From contig JAHDWK010000002.1 in the NCBI GenBank assembly GCA_023382655.1, positions 186,001-250,000 of the forward strand: a stretch of 64,000 nt of DNA, given 5' to 3'. A model generated the notes under the pieces. That model made no database searches. It was not told the origin of the DNA and saw nothing but the letters and a program-made list of their open reading frames with translations. Shown here in pieces: positions 18,816 to 26,938 of this stretch. The first letter of the stretch is position 1. Each line of letters opens with the position of its first letter. Both the position numbers and the translations under genes were made by a program. The stretch comes from Anaerolineae bacterium (GTDB taxonomy: Bacteria; Chloroflexota; Anaerolineae; Promineifilales; Promineifilaceae).

Positions 18816-19232
18816 GGGGATGATCGGTTTCGACGGGGAAGGTTGGTCCTGGGCTGCAAGCCGGGCACGCTTTACATCCCGTAAAACTGGAAGCAAACCA
18901 ATAAGTGCCAACACAAATGCACGCACCTATAGCGCCCTCCCGATGGCTGCCTAACCGCAGCTGCGCGGGTAGCGCTTAGATGGTTCCTTGACCGGAACCC
19001 CGTCTGCCCTGGATGTTCGTTGGCCTGAAGGGTGCAGGCGACACACGCGCCAACGTGCTTCTTCCAGATGCCGCTAAGGAAGGAAAAGAGGCTCTTTCGG
19101 GAGCCAGCGGCCTGCTACCGGCTGACCCTGTTGGTCGGGGCGCCCGGTAGCCAAAGCGAAATTGACCAACTAAGCTTGTAGACGTTCAGCGGCCGAATTT
19201 TTCGGACGCGGGTTCGATTCCCGCCATCTCCA
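18816..19232 (+). ncRNA. ssrA: Transfer-messenger RNA (tmRNA)
   Basis: The 5' end GGGGATGATCGGTTTCGACG and the 3' T-arm 'GGTTCGATTCCCGCC' with CATCTCCA pair as the tRNA-like acceptor stem. The messenger part is at 18907-18954 and encodes the tag ANTNARTYSALPMAA followed by TAA. tmRNA rescues stalled ribosomes and tags the product for proteolysis; the Ala-Ala end is the usual degron. The CCA end is not encoded (CAC AAA follows), so it must be added. A promoter and a terminator frame the gene. The 5'/3' ends are good to within 1-2 nt. Confidence 0.97.
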
Positions 19233-19238
19233 CAAACA

Positions 19239-19268
19239 AAAACGCGCTCCCTGCGGAGCGCGTTTTTT
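19239..19268 (+). terminator. Terminator of ssrA
   Basis: AAAACGCGCTCC, loop CTGC, GGAGCGCGTTTTTT: a perfect GC-rich stem with a T-run, 7 nt after the tmRNA 3' end. It also faces the convergent gene at 19275 and may serve it. Confidence 0.92.
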
Positions 19269-19274
19269 GTTTCA

Positions 19275-19625
19275 TCAGGCGTCCATGGAGCGCATATGTT
19301 TCAGGTAGGCGTTGGTCAGGTTGGTCTCGATGATGCCGTGGCGGGCAATTTGCACACCAGGGTTGCGTTTGGCAGCCTTAAATATCTCTTTGGCGCAGCG
19401 GCTGCACAAAAAGTAGCCAATCAAAATGCCCCGTCCCCGGTAAATGAAAACGTTGAGCGAGAGGGCGTCTCCCTTCTTTGTCTTCCAGGAGTCAATGGCA
19501 CGGCCGCAGCCCGGACAATCGTCTTCTTCATTGAACCAGAAACCCTTAATGGCCCGCCCATATTGGGCCTGCATCTGCAAAAAAATCTTGGTCAGGGTGT
19601 CATTGATTTGATCATTTATTTCCAT
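19275..19625 (-). CDS. Small zinc-ribbon-like hypothetical protein
   Basis: A 116-residue protein with two CxxC pairs, 'DDCPGCGRAID' and 'FLCSRCAKEIF', about 45 residues apart, which suggests one bound zinc. No DNA-binding or enzymatic domain is recognised. ATG 19625 is chosen because GGAGGG lies 10 nt upstream; an in-frame GTG at 19643 lacks such a site. It is convergent with ssrA and follows the ArsA-like gene in the same direction by about 70 bp, so it may share that transcript. Confidence 0.65.
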   Translation of the reverse strand: MEINDQINDTLTKIFLQMQAQYGRAIKGFWFNEEDDCPGCGRAIDSWKTKKGDALSLNVFIYRGRGILIGYFLCSRCAKEIFKAAKRNPGVQIARHGIIETNLTNAYLKHMRSMDA

Positions 19626-19694
19626 GCACCCTGTTCCCTCCACGAAGAGGCCATGAATTTTGCAAAGGACACAAACTGTTTCATTGACAATTGA

Positions 19695-20888
19695 TCATTG
19701 ATTATTGCCTATCGGCTCCGGCTCTGGGGGCAGGAAGGTGATTTCCAACACCCCATTTTGCAGCGCGCCGCCGCCGGCTCGCCGTTTGGCCAGGACGGTG
19801 GGTAAGATCATCTCGCGTTTGAAATTGCCGATGGTGATGAACATCTCATCGCCCCGTTTGCGCAGTTTCACATCACTGCCGGTGACGAAGGGCATGGAGA
19901 GACGCATGATGCAAGTTCCATCTGGCAGTTCTTCTATCTCTTGCAACTTACCTTGATAGAAAACCTGGCCGGGGTCGGCATCACCAAAACAGTCAGCGGC
20001 TAATCGGGCCAGAGCATCTGTGCCCACTACTTCATGATCGTAGTAGGGTGCGTACCAGAGGGGGAGGGGGGCGAAGTTGGCTTCGATCATCTCCAGGTAT
20101 TTGGCCTGTATTTCGCGGCGTTTCTGGTAAAAGGCGCCTTCGCCCAGATTTTCGGGCAGGATACGGTTGATGATGACGCTGTCTACAGGGTAGTTGAACA
20201 GCCCCAGGTAGCTGACGGCGCGTTCAGCTTCGCGCATGACCATTTTTTCCGGCTGCAAGACGACGCGGTAGCTGCTGATTTCCGGGTCACTGAGGGTGGT
20301 ACGCAGTTCGGCGGTGGCGGCGTCCAGCTTTTCCAGGGCGTCCAGGATTTCCACAGGGGCATTGAGGAAACGGCCGGCAAACGGCCGTAGCGCCTTCATC
20401 ACCCCCGTGCGATAGCGGGCCAGGTGGCCGGCATACCAGCGGAAAGTATCGGGCATGGTCAGCAGGCGGATGGTTTCGCCGGTGGGGGCGGCGTCTATGA
20501 TAACGCGGTCAAAGTGGCGCTCTTTGGCCTGTTTGTTGATGTGCAGTAGGCTGACGATCTCGTCCATGCCGGGGAAGGCGGAGAGTTCATCGGCAACCAC
20601 CTTGTTCAGTTTGTCCCCTTCCCGCATCATGTTGGAGACGAAGCCTTGCAACACGTCCCAATAGTTGACGATGTCGGCGACGACGCTGATTTCTTGCGCC
20701 CAGAGGTTGGGGGCAATTTCAATGGGTTTGGCGTCCAGGGGACGGTCGAAGGAGTCGGCCAGACTGTGAGCAATGTCGGTGCTGGCGACCAGGGTTTTGT
20801 AACCAAGTTGGGCGGAGCGCACGGCCGTGGCCGCCGCTACTGTGGTCTTACCCACCCCGCCCTTGCCTAAATAGAGGATAATGCGCAT
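19695..20888 (-). CDS. ArsA/GET3-family ATPase with probable HSP20-like C-terminal domain
   Basis: A 397-residue P-loop ATPase of the ArsA/TRC40 group. The deviant Walker A is 'LGKGGVGKTTVAAATAV', switch I 'STDIAHSLADSF' and the switch II region 'DRVIIDAAPTGETIRLL'. Residues ~305-385 form a beta-rich module ('RLSMPFVTGSDVKLRKRGDEMFITIGNFKREMILP') that matches the small-heat-shock-like ArsA_HSP20 domain of many bacterial homologues. Such proteins are not proven arsenite pumps, and no arsB is nearby; a tail-anchored-protein or chaperone role is plausible. ATG 20888 has GGAG 6 nt upstream; an ATG at 20900 is the alternative. Confidence 0.9.
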   Translation of the reverse strand: MRIILYLGKGGVGKTTVAAATAVRSAQLGYKTLVASTDIAHSLADSFDRPLDAKPIEIAPNLWAQEISVVADIVNYWDVLQGFVSNMMREGDKLNKVVADELSAFPGMDEIVSLLHINKQAKERHFDRVIIDAAPTGETIRLLTMPDTFRWYAGHLARYRTGVMKALRPFAGRFLNAPVEILDALEKLDAATAELRTTLSDPEISSYRVVLQPEKMVMREAERAVSYLGLFNYPVDSVIINRILPENLGEGAFYQKRREIQAKYLEMIEANFAPLPLWYAPYYDHEVVGTDALARLAADCFGDADPGQVFYQGKLQEIEELPDGTCIMRLSMPFVTGSDVKLRKRGDEMFITIGNFKREMILPTVLAKRRAGGGALQNGVLEITFLPPEPEPIGNNQ

Positions 20889-20999
20889 AGGTTTCTCCAT
20901 AGTACATCAAGATAGTTAGAATACGTGAACCGTGCTACTGTGGTTGTGGTAGTAAGGATTTTGCCGGGAACGCCCGTTGGAAGCAAGTTTCATGTGCCC

Positions 21000-21075
21000 A
21001 AGTGTCAGGTATCAAGTGTCAGGTAACGTGACACCTGACACCTGGCTACATGACACACAACACTTGACACCTCCC
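21000..21075. repeat. GTGTCAGGT/ACCTGACAC word array
   Basis: Two direct GTGTCAGGT units (near 21003 and 21016) are followed by inverse units GACACCTGACACCT and CACTTGACACCT. Together they form a long branching hairpin in the 340-bp gap between divergent genes. The rest of the gap (20889-20999, 21076-21226) shows no gene; AGGAGG at 21212 belongs to the next start. Confidence 0.65.
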
Positions 21076-21226
21076 CACCCTGCACTAAAATTTGGCCGTT
21101 CACAGTCGGGCGATATGTTTGTGGACTCGTGGGGGTAGGCAGGCCAGGGACCGGGCGCTAACCAACGGGAACCAGACCACACCAACCTGACGCACATTTC
21201 ACAACATGTTCAGGAGGTAGAAAACC

Positions 21227-24043
21227 ATGAAACGTTCTTTGATTTTGGTGGTAGTTTTGTTCCCCTTGTTCGGTCTGGCAGCTTTGCTGCACACAGCCCG
21301 GCTGCAAGCCAGCCCGCCACCGTCTGGTGGCGTTACCTTCACCGTCAACAGCACCATAGACGCGACTGATGTGAATCCGGGTGATGGGGTGTGTGAGACG
21401 GCCGTAGGCAATGGCGAATGTACGCTGCGTGCGGCCGTGCAAGAGGCCAACGTAACCGCAGCCGGGGACACGATACTCCTGCCAGCAGGGTTATACCAGT
21501 TCACCATTTTAGGGCAGGGAGATGAAACGGCTGCCACCGGAGATTTGGACATCGCCCATAGCCTGATTATTTCTGGCACCGGCCTTGCCACACCCGTGGT
21601 AGACGGCAATAATCTGGACAGAGTCTTTCACATTCTGGCGGGAGAAGTACAGTTGAAGGGAATCACGGTGCAGCATGGCCATGCCGGCTTTGAACAAAGC
21701 GGAGGTGGCATTTATAACCAGGGTTCCTTAATTATCTGGCACAGCATCATCACGGATAACCTGGCGACTGGATTCCAGGGGCACGGCGGGGGCATTTACA
21801 ATACGGGTGAACTTTGGCTACGAGAGAGTGTCGTTGTGGCCAATAGCACGACTGGACAGGAAGGATATGGAGCAGGTATTCGCAATACGACGCTGCTCAC
21901 TGTAGAAAATAGCTTGATAAGTGGCAATGGTACCACCGGTAGAAATGGTCATGGTGGGGGTATTTACAGTTCAGCGCGTTTGTCCATCATCAGCAGCCGT
22001 ATCAGCAGCAACACGACGGACGATTACGAGGCCTTTGGGGCGGGACTCTACATTCAAAAAGCCCCGACGATCATTATCAATAGTACATTTGATCATAATC
22101 GCACAGGGGTTAGCCCAGGGGTAGGCGTTTATGGCAACGGCGCGGGTATCTATCAGTGGGGGGATATTCCGGCACCACACTTGACCATCATAGATAGCAC
22201 ATTTTTGGCTAATTACGCCGATGGGAATGGCGGTGGCCTATTTGCCTGGGGGAATGTAGATATTACCCGAACCACCTTCATCAGTAATTCTGCTACACGC
22301 AGCGGCGGCGGTATCTTTGCTATGTATAACCACGTCAATCTGTGGGATAGCACATTGATAGCGAATTCTACAGATTATTCCGGGGGTGCAATTCACCTGA
22401 GAAATAACGGGACGCTTGAGGTCAAAAGGTCTCTCATTGCCAATAACACCACACTGAATAACGGCGGTGGGATTGAGGGCACCGGTCATGTTGTTATTGA
22501 GAACAGCACCATCCGTAATAATACGGCCTGGGCGGGAGGAGGTATCTATTTGTTCCATCCTACCAGTCTCCTTAGAATTGAAGGCAGTACCATTAGTGGC
22601 AACGCGGCTGTAGGGAGTGGTGGAGGAATGTTTTTGGCAGCACCGGGCACTATCAGCAATACTACAATCAGTGGTAATACGGTTGAGGAGGACGGTGGTG
22701 GGCTAATGCTGGCCTCATTAGATGATGCTTCCATTCATCTATTCAATACAACTGTTACCCAGAATGTGGCTGATTATGATGCCGATAATAGTGGCGATGG
22801 AGGAGGGATATATGTTTACAATCCCTCTGATCCTTATCCTGTACATTCCCAAAATACCCTTGTGGCGCAAAATGCAGACCTTAGCTCCGAAGTCAGTTAT
22901 CCTGACTGTATAGGCCTTCTAGTTTCCCAAGGTTACAATCTAGTAGGGATGAACACGGGTTGTGTGCTAACCCCTACGGTGGGTGACTTAATGGGCACTA
23001 GCAACTATCCCATAAACGCCTTGCTGGGGCCGCTACGGGACAATGGTGGGCCAACACCTACCCATGGGCTTTTGGTGGGCAGCCCAGCCATGGAGGCTGG
23101 CAGTCCGGCTGTGCCCGGGAGCGGCGGCAACGCCTGTCCGCCTGGTGATCAACGTGGCATTGTGCGGCCAGTGGATGGCGACACTGATGGCGACCCCCGC
23201 TGCGACATCGGAGCCGTGGAAGGGGATCTGCCGATTCTAGACCTGACCGCTGCCAGTGATAGCCCGACGATGCTGGGACACGCCACCACATTGACAGCCA
23301 CCAGCAGTGGAGGAACGAATGTGCAATACCAATGGAACCTGGGTAATGGCCTTGGGGATGCAGGGGCCGTGATTACCCATAGCTACCCGATGGCTGGCGT
23401 ATATACCGCCGTGGTCAGCGCCACGAATTCTGTGAGTACACTCACAGCCACTACCACAATTGAAATCGTGGATGAAGCAATTGCCGGGTTAACAGCTGTT
23501 AACGATAGTCCCACCATCCTTGGTCACGCGACCAATTTGACGGCCACCGTGTCCGCCGGGACAAGCATTTCGTATACCTGGGATTTTGGTGATGGGGCCA
23601 CGGGGAGTGGGCCACATGTCAGTCATGTTTATCTGACAACGGGCAGTTACACGGCCACCGTCACCGCGACTAATTCTGTTAACAGCCACTCGACAACAAC
23701 CGTCGTCACCGTTACCGTGCTCCCCCTGATTGCGCCAACGGCCGTAGATGACACCGCCGAAACCAATGAAAACGAACCTGTTCTTATTGACGTGCTGGCA
23801 AATGACGTGCCCGGCAGCAGCGGCGACCCCGTTCTGGACAGTGTGAGCGAACCGGGAAATGGCACGGCCGTCATCACCGACACCTTCATCCTCTACACCC
23901 CCGCGCCAGACTTTTTTGGTATAGATACCTTTACCTATACAATTACGGACGGGGTGTTGACGGACACGGCCGTTGTCACCGTCACCGTATTACCTGTTAA
24001 TGATCAAACGTACATCTACCTGCCGGTAGTTTTGAAACCATAA
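21227..24043 (+). CDS. Secreted CSLREA / beta-helix / PKD repeat protein
   Basis: A 938-residue exported protein. A signal peptide ('SLILVVVLFPLFGLAALL', ending near ASP) precedes a CSLREA-type domain ('STIDATDVNPGDGVCETAVGNGECTLRAAVQEAN', ~res 38-75). A right-handed parallel beta-helix follows (~res 75-600, with repeated 'GGGI...S.I..N.A' rungs), then two PKD domains (~res 670-835, second with 'TWDFGDG'). Next is a Cadherin-like/Big module ('VDDTAETNENEPVLIDVLANDV'), and the protein ends 'IYLPVVLKP'. It looks like a surface adhesin or carbohydrate-binding protein. AGGAGG lies before ATG 21227. Confidence 0.9.
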   Translation: MKRSLILVVVLFPLFGLAALLHTARLQASPPPSGGVTFTVNSTIDATDVNPGDGVCETAVGNGECTLRAAVQEANVTAAGDTILLPAGLYQFTILGQGDETAATGDLDIAHSLIISGTGLATPVVDGNNLDRVFHILAGEVQLKGITVQHGHAGFEQSGGGIYNQGSLIIWHSIITDNLATGFQGHGGGIYNTGELWLRESVVVANSTTGQEGYGAGIRNTTLLTVENSLISGNGTTGRNGHGGGIYSSARLSIISSRISSNTTDDYEAFGAGLYIQKAPTIIINSTFDHNRTGVSPGVGVYGNGAGIYQWGDIPAPHLTIIDSTFLANYADGNGGGLFAWGNVDITRTTFISNSATRSGGGIFAMYNHVNLWDSTLIANSTDYSGGAIHLRNNGTLEVKRSLIANNTTLNNGGGIEGTGHVVIENSTIRNNTAWAGGGIYLFHPTSLLRIEGSTISGNAAVGSGGGMFLAAPGTISNTTISGNTVEEDGGGLMLASLDDASIHLFNTTVTQNVADYDADNSGDGGGIYVYNPSDPYPVHSQNTLVAQNADLSSEVSYPDCIGLLVSQGYNLVGMNTGCVLTPTVGDLMGTSNYPINALLGPLRDNGGPTPTHGLLVGSPAMEAGSPAVPGSGGNACPPGDQRGIVRPVDGDTDGDPRCDIGAVEGDLPILDLTAASDSPTMLGHATTLTATSSGGTNVQYQWNLGNGLGDAGAVITHSYPMAGVYTAVVSATNSVSTLTATTTIEIVDEAIAGLTAVNDSPTILGHATNLTATVSAGTSISYTWDFGDGATGSGPHVSHVYLTTGSYTATVTATNSVNSHSTTTVVTVTVLPLIAPTAVDDTAETNENEPVLIDVLANDVPGSSGDPVLDSVSEPGNGTAVITDTFILYTPAPDFFGIDTFTYTITDGVLTDTAVVTVTVLPVNDQTYIYLPVVLKP

Positions 24044-24045
24044 AT

Positions 24046-24095
24046 GTAGAGATTAGAGATTGGAGATTGTGCAATCTCCAATCTCCATCTTTAAT
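24046..24095. repeat. GAGATT/AATCTC word array
   Basis: Direct GAGATTAGAGATTGGAGATT units are followed by the inverse CAATCTCCAATCTCC, forming a hairpin between two + strand genes. Confidence 0.65.
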
Positions 24096-24098
24096 CCC

Positions 24099-24386
24099 AT
24101 GCCTCAACCCAAAAAACGCAAAATCAGTGATGAAGCAGTCGTCGAAACCATTATCCAGTTGTGTACGGCCGTTGGGCCAAACGATAAAGTTCGGCCAGAA
24201 GATGTGGCCATAGAGCTATACCCCGAAGATTGGCAGTCGCTCAGCAAACGCATCCGGCTGATAGCCCGGCAGTTGGCCGAAGCCGGTCACATTGACATCC
24301 TGCGCAAAGGAGAACCGGCCGACCCGGCTGATTTCAAGGGGGTGTACCGGCTGCGGATTAGCCGGAAGTTTTGGGAAGCGGGGTAA
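24099..24386 (+). CDS. DUF3253 family small protein
   Basis: A 95-residue protein whose core ('ISDEAVVETIIQLCTAVGPNDKVRPEDVAIELYPEDWQSLSKRIR', 'RQLAEAGHIDILRKGEP', 'GVYRLRI') follows the DUF3253 pattern, a winged-helix-like domain of unknown role. ATG 24099 is chosen; the in-frame 24060 start would translate the upstream repeat array. It is basic at the N-terminus (PQPKKRK), consistent with nucleic-acid binding, but no function is known. Confidence 0.8.
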   Translation: MPQPKKRKISDEAVVETIIQLCTAVGPNDKVRPEDVAIELYPEDWQSLSKRIRLIARQLAEAGHIDILRKGEPADPADFKGVYRLRISRKFWEAG

Positions 24387-24418
24387 TTGTCAATTGATAA
24401 TTGTCAATTGACAATTAT
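24386..24418. repeat. CAATTG word array between convergent genes
   Basis: TAATTGTCAATTGATAATTG is followed by TCAATTGACAATTATCA, a near-perfect inverted repeat between the stops of convergent genes. It lacks a GC-rich stem. Confidence 0.6.
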
Positions 24419-25638
24419 CAGGCCCATTGAAGGACGCCCCAACGCCCGCTTGTGACCCAATCGGCGTCTTGTTCATTCAGGGCGGTTAGCTGGCCGGGGG
24501 TTAAGCCCGCCAGCACGTTTGATTTGCAAACGCGCAAAAAGAGGGTGGGGGTGGGCAAATAGCTGACGACGTCGGCAAATGGGGTGGTGAAGGGCCAGTG
24601 GGCATCCCCCAACGCGCGGCGATAATTGGCATCCCCTTTGCTGATGACCAGATCGGCCTGAGCCAGTTCCTGGCGAAAATCATCGGGCAAGCGCCAGAGA
24701 GGGTGCGGCGAAATCATAAACGGGGGAGTATGGGTCTGCAAACGGCCGTCCGCCTGCACCGCTGCCAATCGTTCCCCCCACAACCGCACCGGCTCTATCG
24801 CCACCTGACACAAACTCGCCACCGTATGCGCCACATCTTGAGGCGTGGCGTCGGAAACAAAGGTGGGGAACAGCTTCAAGTGTAAATGTACCTGCCCCGC
24901 TTTGCCACAGGTCAGCAGATAATCGGCCAGCATCAGGTCGGCCAGCAGTTCGGGGCCGGCATTGTCTACCAGAATGTCCAGCCGGATTTGGTCGAGGGAG
25001 TAGAGATAGTCGGTCACGGCCGTAACCTCATCCACCAGCACATGTGCCCGCTGCGCCATCTCATCGGCATGGTCGGGTTTTTCGGCCGCGTCCGTCCCCC
25101 ACAGGCTCAGGTCTACCTGATTGCCCCACAGCGCGGCCAGCAGCAGACGGCGAAATGCTCCCTCCTGCCAACCGGCACTCTGGCTGATCGCCAGTTCGCG
25201 CGCCAGGGTGTCTACGGCCGTTAACCCCTGCCGCAACGCCTCTTCTTTTTGGGCGTGAAACGGGTCCAGGCCGGTATGGAAATAATCTACCGCTTCGATG
25301 ATGCGGCGAAAAAAGTACGTTTCGGCAAAAAACCAGGGGATTTGCAGCCAGTTCTGGCTGCGATAGCGATCAATGGCGGGCTGCCAGACGGCCGTGTCGG
25401 GGGCGTGGGGGTCGGTTAACGGCCGTATCAGCGCATAAGGCATTTCGGCAATGAGGGTTTCAATGGCGGCTTTAGCCTGCCCTGAGCCTGTCGAAGGGGC
25501 CGTGTCCAGCAGGTTATTCTCCCGCAGCACCCGCCGGGCAATCTCCGGCAGCCGTCGTTTAATCGTATCTTCGGCAAACGAGCCTCTATCCGCCCCACGC
25601 AAAGGTGGCGGCACGGGCAGTTTTGGTCTGGTTAGCAT
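24418..25638 (-). CDS. DUF89/ARMT1-like damage-control phosphatase family protein
   Basis: A 406-residue protein with the DUF89 (ARMT1) metal-site hallmarks: 'RLDILVDNAGPELLADLMLADYLL' (Asp-Asn) and 'DLVISKGDANYRRALGD' (the second Asp-rich loop). Related enzymes hydrolyse damaged phosphometabolites with Mn/Ni/Co. ATG 25638 is chosen because the longer frame (25680) would read through an intergenic array. Residues ~47-54 read APSTGSGQA, encoded by a dispersed short DNA repeat that appears inserted in frame (see findings). Followed by the O-methyltransferase upstream in the same direction. Confidence 0.8.
   Translation of the reverse strand: MLTRPKLPVPPPLRGADRGSFAEDTIKRRLPEIARRVLRENNLLDTAPSTGSGQAKAAIETLIAEMPYALIRPLTDPHAPDTAVWQPAIDRYRSQNWLQIPWFFAETYFFRRIIEAVDYFHTGLDPFHAQKEEALRQGLTAVDTLARELAISQSAGWQEGAFRRLLLAALWGNQVDLSLWGTDAAEKPDHADEMAQRAHVLVDEVTAVTDYLYSLDQIRLDILVDNAGPELLADLMLADYLLTCGKAGQVHLHLKLFPTFVSDATPQDVAHTVASLCQVAIEPVRLWGERLAAVQADGRLQTHTPPFMISPHPLWRLPDDFRQELAQADLVISKGDANYRRALGDAHWPFTTPFADVVSYLPTPTLFLRVCKSNVLAGLTPGQLTALNEQDADWVTSGRWGVLQWA
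25477..25500. repeat. Dispersed short repeat inside a gene (CTTCGACAGGCTCAG type)
   Basis: On the - strand this reads CTTCGACAGGCTCAGGGCAG, in frame in the DUF89 gene, encoding STGSGQA. A close relative (CTTCGACTCCGCTCAGTGCAG) sits in frame in the pullulanase at 40846-40862. Both lie in inter-domain or N-terminal linker sequence. Confidence 0.7.
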
Positions 25639-25639
25639 A

Positions 25640-25688
25640 CTTCGAGCTGAGATTGAGAGATTGGGAGATTGGCTGCCCAATCTCCAAT
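25640..25688. repeat. GAGATTG/CAATCTC word array
   Basis: GAGATTGAGAGATTGGGAG is followed by the inverse CCCAATCTCCAATT between two co-directional genes. It has the same word as the array at 24046, so the two loci share a unit. Confidence 0.6.
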
Positions 25689-26327
25689 TTACACTTTATA
25701 GGCCACAATCAAACCATCACGAATAGGGATCAACGACGTGATCCAGTTTGGGCTGGTGGTGATACGGTGGGTGAATTCGCGGACGCCGAGCGTGGCGGCA
25801 TCATTGTTCGTGGTGTCCCACACCCGCTCATGCCAGATCATGTTGTCAATGATCAACACCCCGCCGGGGCGCAGTTTGGCTTCAATTACCGGCAGCGAAT
25901 CGGGGTAGCCTTGTTTGTCAATATCATTGAAGATCACGTCAAATGGCCCCTCGGTCTGGCGCAAAATGCTCACCGCTTCGCCGGTATGGTACTGCACCAG
26001 CCCGTCAAACCCCAAAGCCTTCAAATGCTGTTCTGCCATCTGCGTCAGCTTCTCTTCCCAGACCACATGATGCACCACGCCGCCGCCATTTTCCTGCACG
26101 GCGCGGGCAAACCAGGCGGTGGAGTAGCCGTAACCCGACCCCAATTCAAACACCCGTCGCGCCCCGATCATGCGGGCAATCTGGTAACACAACTGCCCGG
26201 ACGCCGGCCCCACAATGGGAAAACCGTGCTCCTGGGCATAGGCTTCCATACGCTGCAATTCGGACGGCCGTGCCGGAACCAACCCATCCCCATACACCTC
26301 TACCTGTGTTTTGTAATCCCGTTCCAT
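25689..26327 (-). CDS. Class I SAM-dependent O-methyltransferase
   Basis: A 212-residue protein of the COMT/CCoAOMT-like family (Methyltransf_3/24). Motif I is 'VFELGSGYGYSTAWFA', motif II/III 'YHTGEAVSIL', the metal-site Asp region 'FDVIFNDIDKQGYP', and 'LRPGGVLIIDNMIWHERV' matches the second metal ligand loop. It methylates a hydroxyl of a small aromatic or catechol-like substrate; the real substrate is unknown. ATG 26327 is used. The upstream gap holds a strong inverted repeat. Confidence 0.9.
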   Translation of the reverse strand: MERDYKTQVEVYGDGLVPARPSELQRMEAYAQEHGFPIVGPASGQLCYQIARMIGARRVFELGSGYGYSTAWFARAVQENGGGVVHHVVWEEKLTQMAEQHLKALGFDGLVQYHTGEAVSILRQTEGPFDVIFNDIDKQGYPDSLPVIEAKLRPGGVLIIDNMIWHERVWDTTNNDAATLGVREFTHRITTSPNWITSLIPIRDGLIVAYKV

Positions 26328-26345
26328 ATGACGTTTACCTCATAA

Positions 26346-26407
26346 CGGGCGAGGCAGGCAGGAAATTGGCCGTCTGTTTGCCATAGTTGCCTCCCTGCCT
26401 GCCTCGC
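26346..26407. repeat. Large inverted repeat with GGGCGAGGCAGGCAGG arms
   Basis: GGGCGAGGCAGGCAGG and its reverse complement CCTGCCTGCCTCGCCC are 16-nt perfect arms separated by about 30 nt. The element has no T-run and lies between co-directional genes. Confidence 0.75.
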
Positions 26408-26456
26408 CCCTACTTCGCGCCCGCATATCTTCGCGTGCCTTCGCGTCCTTTGCGGG

Positions 26457-26840
26457 TCATTCCCGTTGCTGGAAACCATCCCCATTTTGCATCAACTCAA
26501 TCCGATTGCCAAAGGGGTCAAAGAGATGGCCTCGCTGACGCCCCGGTACGCTTTCATCTAATTTCAAGGGAAAACCGGCAGCGGCTAAGGTGGCGCTCAA
26601 ACCGGCCAGGTCACGCACCAGAAAAGCGGGGTGCGCTTTGGTAGCCGGCACAAAATTAGCTTCAATACCCAGATGGAGTTGCACACGGCCGTTGCCAAAC
26701 CAACACCCACCCCGCCCCTGCAAAGCCGCCGGTTTTGTTATTTCCGGCAGCCCCAACAGGTCGCCATAAAATTGCCGCGCGGCCGCCTCCCCCCCCGGCG
26801 GCATCGCTATCTGCACATGATCTAGCCCAACAATTTCCAT
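26457..26840 (-). CDS. VOC (glyoxalase/bleomycin-resistance) family protein
   Basis: A 127-residue vicinal-oxygen-chelate protein. It has two beta-alpha-beta-beta-beta units, with 'GLDHVQIAMPPGGEAAARQFYGDLLGL' at the start and 'HLFDPFGNRIELMQNG' at the end; His and Glu are the usual metal ligands. The substrate cannot be assigned. ATG 26840 was taken. The gene is separated from the next by an 80-bp word array. Confidence 0.9.
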   Translation of the reverse strand: MEIVGLDHVQIAMPPGGEAAARQFYGDLLGLPEITKPAALQGRGGCWFGNGRVQLHLGIEANFVPATKAHPAFLVRDLAGLSATLAAAGFPLKLDESVPGRQRGHLFDPFGNRIELMQNGDGFQQRE

Positions 26841-26860
26841 TTGCCATACTCCCCTGTTCG

Positions 26861-26938
26861 CGTAATCCGTGACCCGTGATCCGTAACCCGACGGATTACC
26901 GATTACGGCCTACGGTTAACGGATTACGGCTAACGGGT
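26861..26938. repeat. GTAATCCG/CGGATTAC word array
   Basis: CGTAATCCGTGACCCGTG is followed by inverse CGGATTACCGATTACGG and more direct and inverse units, ending just before the ettA stop. The same word recurs at 30513-30562, and a relative (GGTAATCGG) at 62164 and 62903. Confidence 0.7.

Noticed and set aside
18718..18954. 78-codon protein over the tmRNA
   Set aside because: It overlaps the promoter and the tmRNA tag region; clearly an RNA gene.
19695..20888. Arsenite pump ATPase (arsA) as a resistance gene
   Set aside because: No arsB, arsC or arsD is nearby, and the HSP20-like tail suggests the GET3-like bacterial group.
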